A DNA stretch of 9,403 nt, from the NCBI GenBank assembly GCA_024226105.1, contig JAAELZ010000886.1, positions 1-9,403 on the forward strand, given 5' to 3'. Below are positions 1 through 4,565 of this stretch, one piece after another. Under the pieces are notes generated by a model that was given only the letters and a program-made list of their open reading frames with translations, did not search any database and was not told the origin of the DNA. The stretch's first letter is position 1, and each line of letters opens with the position of its first letter. The DNA is from Pseudomonadota bacterium (GTDB taxonomy: Bacteria; Pseudomonadota; Gammaproteobacteria; Arenicellales; Poriferihabitantaceae). A program made the translations under genes and the position numbers.

Positions 1-1526
1 ATCAGAGGCAGTTGTTCAAACAGATATCGAAGATAACCATACGGCTCAAGGTCATTTGCTTTGGCTGTTTCGATCAGGCTAAAAAAAGTTGCGCTGGCCA
101 CAGCACCGTTGGGGCTGCCGGCGAACAACCAGTTTTTCCGACCAAGGACAAATGGGCGGATAGCATTTTCAGCCATATTGTTATCCGGTTTCAAATTCCC
201 GTCATTTATATACACGATCAGTTTCTTCCAATTTTTTAGTGCATAATTGATCGCTTTTCCCAAAAGTCCCTGGGGCGGGGTCAGAGGCTGCTTGGCCTCC
301 AGCCATTGTTCAAATTGATCCAGCACCGGCTTAGCCTCTTGCTGACGCAGTCGATATCGCTGATCAGGTGTCATCTCAGCCACCCGGGCCTGTTTTTCAA
401 TGTGGTACAATTCTCTAATATAGTCTATGGCCTCATCGGCAAGTGATTTCTGGCGGGCCTTTTTGCCACGATGCTTTTTTCTGACCTTGGCTACATCGAC
501 AAACTTACGCCGAACGTGGGCAAAGCATCCAAGGTGCACGATATCCTGTTTTTGACCCAGATGATCGTAGCCGCTAAAATCATCACTTTGGATATAGCCG
601 CGATAGTCGTCTAAAAAGCTCAACGCCACCTTACCGCTACGGGTAGGCTGATACCGGTACAACACTGCAGGGTGCTCCGGCGGTCCGCCGCAAAACACCC
701 ACATGTACGATTTGCTGGTGTTTTTCCGACCCGGTTCTTTTAAAACCTGCAATGGCGATTCATCAATGTTGATCAACGGGCCGGAGCGGATTTCATTTTG
801 CAGCAACTCAACGAGAGGGGCACAACAGGCTGCTGCCTTTATCGCCCAGTTGGCCATGGTGGCCCGGGAAAGATCAACGCCTAAACGGGCAAATATCTTT
901 TGCTGGCGATACAGCGGCAGAGCATCTGCAAACTTTGACACTAAGATGTGTGCCAGCAGCCCCTCGGTGACAATGGATTTGGGGATCAGCTGAGCCGGAG
1001 CCGGTGCAATCTTAACCGTGGGGCCGTCGTCTTCAACGCCTTCACAGCTTTTACAGGCATATTTATAACGGATATGGCGCAGCACCCGGACCTTGGCCGG
1101 GATGTAATCAAGCTTTTCACAGGTATCTTGGCCGATGCGACTCAAAACCGCACCGCATGGGCATAGTTTTTCTTCTTCCGACAAGTCGTGGATGATCTCA
1201 ACACGTTCCAGATCTGCCGGCAGGGGCTTTCGACCACGCTTTTTACGCTGGTGGGCAGCCACCTCGATACTGTCGCCCGGTTTTTGATCCACACGCTGTT
1301 CATCGTCGGTCAAACCGCCATCTAAGATCGGCAGTTGCAGATCGCAGGGGCCAGGATAGTGCTTTTCACTTTTTCTGCCAAACAGCTCGTTTTGCAGCAG
1401 TCGAATGCGTTCTTCTAAATAATGGATCTTTTCCTGGTATTTTGTCTCCATTTCACCGATAAAGGAAGCAATTTCTTCCTTCTTCAGGTTAGCATCATCG
1501 GGAAGCTTTGACAGGTCAGTTTTCAT
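1..1526 (-). CDS. tnpC: IS66 family transposase TnpC, 3' end cut by window edge
   Basis: This is the DDE transposase of the IS66 element. The minus-strand frame is open from ATG at 1526 to the window edge, about 508 codons. The family is usually slightly longer, so only a short C-terminal tail should be missing. In order it shows an N-terminal coiled-coil/leucine-rich segment (residues 28-48) ending in the LFGRKSEK motif, a basic KKRGRKP stretch (95-101), and a zinc-binding CPC...CKSC knuckle (C122, C124, C158, C161). The catalytic core follows, with D255 (in INIDES), D315 (in QSDDFSGYD) and E453 (in NNMAENAIRP). The C-terminal LIETAKANDLEPYGYLRYL motif is typical of IS66. The gene follows tnpB after a 66-nt AT-rich gap, and the ribosome binding site before the ATG is poor. 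The frame is intact, so the enzyme is probably functional. Confidence 0.95.
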   Translation of the reverse strand, partial: MKTDLSKLPDDANLKKEEIASFIGEMETKYQEKIHYLEERIRLLQNELFGRKSEKHYPGPCDLQLPILDGGLTDDEQRVDQKPGDSIEVAAHQRKKRGRKPLPADLERVEIIHDLSEEEKLCPCGAVLSRIGQDTCEKLDYIPAKVRVLRHIRYKYACKSCEGVEDDGPTVKIAPAPAQLIPKSIVTEGLLAHILVSKFADALPLYRQQKIFARLGVDLSRATMANWAIKAAACCAPLVELLQNEIRSGPLINIDESPLQVLKEPGRKNTSKSYMWVFCGGPPEHPAVLYRYQPTRSGKVALSFLDDYRGYIQSDDFSGYDHLGQKQDIVHLGCFAHVRRKFVDVAKVRKKHRGKKARQKSLADEAIDYIRELYHIEKQARVAEMTPDQRYRLRQQEAKPVLDQFEQWLEAKQPLTPPQGLLGKAINYALKNWKKLIVYINDGNLKPDNNMAENAIRPFVLGRKNWLFAGSPNGAVASATFFSLIETAKANDLEPYGYLRYLFEQLPL

Positions 1527-1592
1527 GCCTGCATATATAGCATAAATACCTGTATTTGCATATACTTATTATTACAAAAAGAAGTAATAGCA
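1527..1592 (-). other. AT-rich tnpB-tnpC gap with inverted repeat
   Basis: This is the 66-nt non-coding gap between the tnpB stop and the tnpC start. It is strongly AT-rich and contains an imperfect inverted repeat at 1540-1559 (GCATAAATAC / GTATTTGC arms, almost no loop). It could affect tnpC translation or carry a weak secondary promoter, but neither can be shown from the sequence. Gaps here are normal in IS66 elements. Confidence 0.35.
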
Positions 1593-1940
1593 TCAGGCCA
1601 CAACAGCATAGTGCAACCGCCGATGAGCGCTGGTGTAATCCAGTCCGGCCAACAACCAGCCCAGTTGCTCAGTCTCGATCATAATGATATCATCGCCTGT
1701 TTCTGGCCATTTGAACCGATGTTCTTCCAGCCGTTTGTGCCACAGGCAAAACCCGTTGTGATCCCAGTACAAGATTTTAATGATCGTGCGCTTTCGGTTG
1801 CAAAACACAAACAGGTCTCCGGAAAATGGATTTAAGTCCATGGCCTGTTCGACCATGATCGACAGCCCGTTGATGGCCTTGCGCATATCGGTACTTCCCA
1901 CGGCCAGGTACACCTTGCCGGAAAACGGTGCCGTTATCAT
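1593..1940 (-). CDS. tnpB: IS66 family accessory protein TnpB
   Basis: This 115-residue protein matches the IS66 Orf2/TnpB family in length and in its hallmark motifs. These are the N-terminal VYLAVGSTDMRKAINGL, the central DLFVFCNRKRTIIKILYWDHNGFC and the following LWHKRLEEHRFKWP. TnpB is needed together with TnpA and TnpC for transposition of IS66 elements, though its biochemical role is not settled. The ATG at 1940 overlaps the tnpA stop in an ATGA arrangement, which suggests translational coupling. The gene is intact and of normal family length. Confidence 0.95.
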   Translation of the reverse strand: MITAPFSGKVYLAVGSTDMRKAINGLSIMVEQAMDLNPFSGDLFVFCNRKRTIIKILYWDHNGFCLWHKRLEEHRFKWPETGDDIIMIETEQLGWLLAGLDYTSAHRRLHYAVVA

Positions 1941-2275
1941 ATGGTTTTTACCACCCCGATCAGTTGTTTGAGCGCTGTTGGGTCAAATCCAGCACCGACT
2001 TCAATCCGATACCCATTGGGTGTGAACAGGTTAAGCGAACTTTTTTTAACCGGCACCGGCAAGTTGCCCGTCAACTGCAGTGGCACAAACGAGATCCCGG
2101 CATCGGGCTGAGAAAATCTTTTTTTCCAGTAGGTCAGCTGATGTGGCTTAAGTCCGTTGTCTCGACAATAGGCAAGCTGGCTCAATCCGCTATGGCGCCA
2201 TCTTTCAATGTGGGCTTTCCAGAATCGGTGCTTTTTAGCAGGGGCATGTTCTACCTGGGTATCGTTCTGTGACAT
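1937..2275 (-). CDS. tnpA: IS66 family accessory protein TnpA
   Basis: This is the first gene of the IS66 operon. The N-terminal half (HRFWKAHIERWRHSGLSQL, then AYCRDNGLKPHQLTYWKKRF) is the helix-turn-helix-like region typical of IS66 TnpA. The C-terminal part (NGYRIEVGAGFDPTALKQLI) is the usual ending. The frame is open from 2314, but the true start is the ATG at 2275 (112 aa, MSQNDTQ). An excellent Shine-Dalgarno AAGGAGGT lies at 2281-2288, 5 nt before that codon, while the upstream in-frame start lies in the leader between the IS end and this ribosome binding site. It ends in a 4-bp overlap with tnpB. Confidence 0.92.
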   Translation of the reverse strand: MSQNDTQVEHAPAKKHRFWKAHIERWRHSGLSQLAYCRDNGLKPHQLTYWKKRFSQPDAGISFVPLQLTGNLPVPVKKSSLNLFTPNGYRIEVGAGFDPTALKQLIGVVKTI

Positions 2276-2336
2276 GTGCAACCTCCTTGTGAAAATTTGG
2301 GTGCACCATGCCATAGCCTAAGTCGCTTGTGAAGAT

Positions 2337-2356
2337 GGGGTTAAATTGACGTTTAC
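2337..2356 (-). repeat. IS66 terminal inverted repeat (tnpA-proximal end)
   Basis: On the minus strand the element starts GTAAACGTCAATTTAACC, which fits the conserved GTAA terminus of IS66 elements. The boundary is placed here because the disrupted reading frame meets a stop exactly at this GTAA. The partner repeat is outside the window, so the exact repeat length is not known. Confidence 0.7.
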
Positions 2357-2541
2357 AGATAACCTCCTTCTGCAAATAATTCTTCAAGTGAGGCATCAGC
2401 GGCCTCAGCTGTGTAATCACCTACTGCAGAATCCCACCATGATTGCCAAACCTTGGCTCCTAACATGATTGTACCGGCGTTTGATGTGGTTGATAATGTC
2501 AGAAACAAACAAACAACAAGTAAATATATTGTGTTTTTCAT
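2353..2541 (-). pseudogene. N-terminal fragment of an exported, probably outer-membrane protein, broken by the IS
   Basis: The ATG at 2541 has a good ribosome binding site (GAGAGGA about 5 nt upstream). It encodes a clear signal peptide (MKNTIYLLVVCLFLTLSTTSNAG) followed by TIMLGAKVWQSWWDSAVGDY and an acidic stretch. The GAKxWxxxWDSA pattern right after the signal peptide resembles the first beta-strand of outer-membrane beta-barrel proteins in Desulfobacterota, but that is recognition by eye only. The reading frame runs to the IS boundary. Its last codon is CT from the host plus G from the IS, and the stop TAA is IS bases 2-4. The 62-residue product is therefore an N-terminal stub, and the rest of the gene should lie beyond the far IS end. 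Alternatively it is a genuine small secreted protein, but a stop made by the IS end argues against that. Confidence 0.75.
2357..2364. repeat. Predicted 8-bp target-site duplication copy
   Basis: IS66 elements duplicate 8 bp on insertion (established knowledge). The 8 bases next to the IS end are AGATAACC. This is inferred from the boundary only, since the matching copy would be left of position 1. Confidence 0.4.
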
Positions 2542-2599
2542 AATGTCCTCTCTGCTTTGATAGGTTTTAAAGCTGATAAGACCTTGTTTCTTGTAAAAA

Positions 2600-2628
2600 A
2601 GTATAGAAAGACTGGCCTTGTATGTCAA
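2600..2628 (-). promoter_or_regulatory. Strong sigma-70 promoter of the disrupted gene
   Basis: On the minus strand a perfect -35 TTGACA (2628-2623), a 17-nt spacer and a -10 TATACT (2605-2600) give a near-consensus promoter. Transcription would start near 2593, about 50 nt before the ATG at 2541. It points into the truncated gene and then into tnpABC. Confidence 0.8.
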
Positions 2629-2736
2629 GACTTGCGGTTGGGGGGGGGAATAATTTGATTCTTCACGAATTCAACTAATTAGATGTTTCAGACGCGACGA
2701 TACGATCAGGTTTTCAAGAGACCATTCAATATATCG
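2629..2736. other. Intergenic region between the peptidase gene and the disrupted gene
   Basis: This 108-bp gap holds the nine-base G tract and a weak AT-rich hairpin (arms TTG-ATTC at 2655-2661 and GAAT-CAA at 2667-2674, one bulge, 5-nt loop). The hairpin lies downstream of the peptidase stop but is not followed by a T tract in that direction, so it is only a poor terminator candidate. No gene is visible. Confidence 0.4.
2640..2648. repeat. Nine-base G tract (C tract on the minus strand)
   Basis: A run of nine G residues lies 11 bp upstream of the -35 box of the promoter at 2600-2628. Homopolymer runs of this length slip readily during replication. Next to a promoter they can alter expression, but no variation can be seen in one sequence. 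Confidence 0.6.
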
Positions 2737-3699
2737 TCACCTTTCCTTGGCCATTTTGCGCTGATGCAAAATCTCTTCCAGGGTCTGACGATACAAATCC
2801 TGATGTGCACCGCCGGTTTCAACGGCCTGGTAAGCCATGGCCTCGGCCTGTTCCAACTCTCCCAACTGGGCCATTACATGGGCCAAATTATTAAAAGCAG
2901 CTGCATTGTTGGAATCGATGGCAATGGCGCGACGAAAGGAATGGGCCGCTTCAGAAAGAGCGCCGTCGGCATAAAGCGCGTTGCCAAGCACCACTTGAGC
3001 CCCTGCACTGTCGAACCAACGCCCGGCGGCCGCACGAAAAGCCGTCAAAGCCAATCCATGGTGCCCGGCCTGCTGTAACCCCAGGGCCGCTTTCAAATAC
3101 GCCTTCTCCTCTACACAAACCGGCATATGGCCTGCGGCTAAAACCAGCAGGCCCCATTGATCTGCACGTTTCCAGGTGCGGTAAAAAGTAGAAATCCTCA
3201 CTCGCCTGGCCATGGTAAGCCCGGTGTTCAGAACAATATGTTTTTCGTGCAGATCATAGCCCACCACCACACCATAGTGCCAGCGCGGCAGCCAGTCCAG
3301 TCCAAGATTTTGCAATACAATCACAGGGTGGCCGGCGGCCACCTCCCGGATCAAACAGTCCAAGCCTTGGACACCATAAGCCAGCCGTTCATGCCGGCGG
3401 GCCGAAGTGACCAGGCCGGATTGAAGACTGCCTTTACGGCCCGGCGTATAAACCTCAGGTTTCAAATCATCAGGCGTAATGGAAACACCGCTCCATTGTA
3501 AGGCCATGGCTAAAGTAGCCGGTCCGCATTGGTAGGCCTTTTGAGCAAAAAATGGCACCGAAGTTAAGTGGACCTGTGGCGGCACCGACGCAGAAATCTG
3601 GTTCAAAGGCCCGGGTCCCATGACGGCGCACCCGGAAAAAGATATGAGCATAGCTATGATGAGAAAAACCAGTTGCCAGGATGGTCGGATATTTCTCAC
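2737..3699 (-). CDS. PA2778 family C39-like cysteine peptidase lipoprotein with TPR repeats
   Basis: The product is a predicted lipoprotein with a papain-like C39-type peptidase domain followed by TPR repeats. I chose the GTG at 3699 (320 aa), 7 nt after the stop of the upstream gene. It gives a normal lipoprotein signal (VRNIRPSWQLVFLIIAMLISFSGC, lipidated Cys24). The frame extends up to a TTG at 3747, but that would put extra residues before the signal. The peptidase domain (about 42-195) has Q53 and nucleophile C58 in AQKAYQCGPATLAMAL, H141 in RWHYGVVVGYD and N158 in VLNTG, where the third catalytic residue is expected. Residues about 198-303 form two to three TPR-like repeats (ALYADGALSEAAHSFRRAIA, then NLAHVMAQLGELEQAEAMA). 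The ribosome binding site is weak, so translation is probably coupled to the upstream gene. The substrate is unknown; the co-transcribed PA2779-like protein is the obvious candidate. Confidence 0.85.
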   Translation of the reverse strand: MRNIRPSWQLVFLIIAMLISFSGCAVMGPGPLNQISASVPPQVHLTSVPFFAQKAYQCGPATLAMALQWSGVSITPDDLKPEVYTPGRKGSLQSGLVTSARRHERLAYGVQGLDCLIREVAAGHPVIVLQNLGLDWLPRWHYGVVVGYDLHEKHIVLNTGLTMARRVRISTFYRTWKRADQWGLLVLAAGHMPVCVEEKAYLKAALGLQQAGHHGLALTAFRAAAGRWFDSAGAQVVLGNALYADGALSEAAHSFRRAIAIDSNNAAAFNNLAHVMAQLGELEQAEAMAYQAVETGGAHQDLYRQTLEEILHQRKMAKER

Positions 3700-3706
3700 C
3701 TGGCGG

Positions 3707-4117
3707 CTATCGCTTTTTAATGAAAGTAAAAACGTCAGTGACACCAATAATATCCGTTATCACAAGCGTGATAAAGGCCACAATGGAAACTAACAATACA
3801 ATGCCAAGGGCATCTCCACCGGCAGGTACCATATCGATCTTGGCGGCCAGTATGTTGACCTCTTGATCTGTCATAGCGTCCACACGGGCCTGGGCTTCAT
3901 CCGGAGCAACTCCCCATGTTTGAAGATGCCGGGCCACATCATGGCGTGTTAAAAATTCGGATACTTTCTGGCGAGCCAGGTCATTATCCTGGGTTTGTAA
4001 AAGAGCCGCCGTGCTCACCAGGGCCGCCTGGGCCGGCGCAACAATCACATTGAACAAGCAAAAAGCGACCAAAATGATACTAACTATAGCCCTTTGCAGG
4101 TTGCGGGAATGTCTCAT
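3707..4117 (-). CDS. PA2779 family small membrane protein
   Basis: This 136-residue protein matches the PA2779 family (a DUF family found next to PA2778-type peptidases). It has a basic N-terminus and a signal peptide (residues 1-31, ending APAQA). A soluble helical middle follows (SEFLTRHDVARHLQTWGVAP, then EAQARVDAMTDQEVNILAAKI). After this come the motif MVPAGGDALG (Gly100-Gly101), a hydrophobic helix (about 104-123) and a short tail IGVTDVFTFIKKR. The frame is open from 4321. The ATG at 4117 is chosen because it has an AAGGA site 7 nt upstream and begins the signal peptide, while the upstream extension reads through the promoter region. It is the first gene of the operon with the peptidase. 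The biochemical function is unknown. The Gly-Gly before the hydrophobic helix could be a processing site for the partner peptidase (inference). Confidence 0.82.
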   Translation of the reverse strand: MRHSRNLQRAIVSIILVAFCLFNVIVAPAQAALVSTAALLQTQDNDLARQKVSEFLTRHDVARHLQTWGVAPDEAQARVDAMTDQEVNILAAKIDMVPAGGDALGIVLLVSIVAFITLVITDIIGVTDVFTFIKKR

Positions 4118-4196
4118 AAGGCTATCCTTCCTATTCGCAAGGTTAATGAAAAACGATAAAGGGAAAGCAGTACCGAAGCAGTAAAAACCAGTTGAT

Positions 4197-4224
4197 AGCT
4201 TACAAAATATATTAACGCTGTCAA
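4197..4224 (-). promoter_or_regulatory. Candidate sigma-70 promoter for the PA2779-PA2778 operon
   Basis: On the minus strand there is a perfect -35 TTGACA (4224-4219), a 16-nt AT-rich spacer and a -10-like TAAGCT (4202-4197). The leader to the ATG at 4117 would be about 75 nt. The -10 is only a partial match to TATAAT, so this is moderate evidence. Confidence 0.5.
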
Positions 4225-4509
4225 CTAAAATTTCTTGCTTGTTTAAGTATCTTGCTATATCATATTTTAACTTTATGAAAACTACCTGAACCTTTCTTAA
4301 TCGAACTGCACGCTTCAGCAACTATTAACATCAGTCGGACCACTTCAGGACCCTAAACCTGATTTTGCATTATTGCATCTACTGTATGGACGTAAAAGCG
4401 GTGAATGGTCGCGGTGCCTTTATACGCCATTTTCTGAAATAACAGCAAAATAACCGCCTGTACGCTGTCGATAGGGTTTCTAATACGGATGCTCTATTTC
4501 GCTTTAGCA

Positions 4510-4515
4510 TATAAT
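4510..4515 (+). promoter_or_regulatory. Candidate -10 box (TATAAT) for the hybrid kinase
   Basis: A perfect TATAAT lies 51 bp before the kinase ATG, but no convincing TTGACA-like -35 sits 16-18 bp upstream. If used, it would be a weak or activator-dependent promoter starting near 4522. Confidence 0.35.
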
Positions 4516-4565
4516 CTATGCAACATTGGGGTTACTTTAAAAGCAATCCGGATGTAGGAGGTATT

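Larger units (their letters stand above)
1..2356 (-). mobile_element. IS66-family insertion sequence (left part cut by window edge)
   Basis: Three co-oriented genes in the classic IS66 order tnpA-tnpB-tnpC read leftwards, with a 4-bp tnpA/tnpB overlap and a short gap before tnpC. The element's upstream end is at about 2356, where the minus strand begins GTAAACGTCAATTTAACC. IS66 elements characteristically begin 5'-GTAA and make 8-bp target duplications (established knowledge). The expected 8-bp target copy is AGATAACC at 2357-2364. The other end and the second copy lie left of position 1, so they cannot be compared. No frameshift or stop interrupts any of the three genes, and the DDE residues of the transposase are all present, so the element may be active. 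Confidence 0.92.
4118..4565. other. Divergent intergenic region
   Basis: These 448 bp separate two divergently read transcription units. They hold the operon promoter at 4197-4224 and a probable -10 box for the kinase at 4510-4515. A small 5-bp hairpin (TCAGG 4345-4349 / CCTGA 4358-4362, followed by TTTT) has no gene upstream to terminate. I see no RNA gene, riboswitch or credible small coding sequence. Confidence 0.5.

Noticed and set aside
703..1166. Plus-strand open frames inside the transposase gene
   Set aside because: They are antisense shadows of an intact tnpC with all catalytic motifs, and their translations show no recognisable domain.
2542..2628. Upstream extension of the broken exported-protein gene to 2628
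   Set aside because: That start is a TTG inside the -35 box of a strong promoter, and it would bury the signal peptide behind 29 extra residues.
3700..3747. TTG start at 3747 for the peptidase, overlapping the upstream gene by 41 bp
   Set aside because: It adds 16 residues before a complete lipoprotein signal. The GTG at 3699, just after the upstream stop, fits better, although neither has a strong ribosome binding site.
4118..4321. Upstream extension of the PA2779-like gene to 4321
   Set aside because: It runs through the candidate promoter and places the signal peptide inside the protein. The ATG at 4117 has a good ribosome binding site.
4345..4366. Hairpin TCAGG/CCTGA followed by TTTT as a plus-strand terminator
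   Set aside because: The stem is only 5 bp with an 8-nt loop, and no plus-strand gene ends upstream of it.
4400..4450. Possible sigma-54 promoter before the kinase (TGGTCGCGGTGCC)
   Set aside because: The GG and GC elements are not separated by the required 10 bp.
4518..4565. In-frame ATG at 4518 giving a kinase 16 residues longer
   Set aside because: It has no ribosome binding site and lies only 2 bp after the candidate -10 box. The ATG at 4566 has AGGAGG 4 nt upstream.
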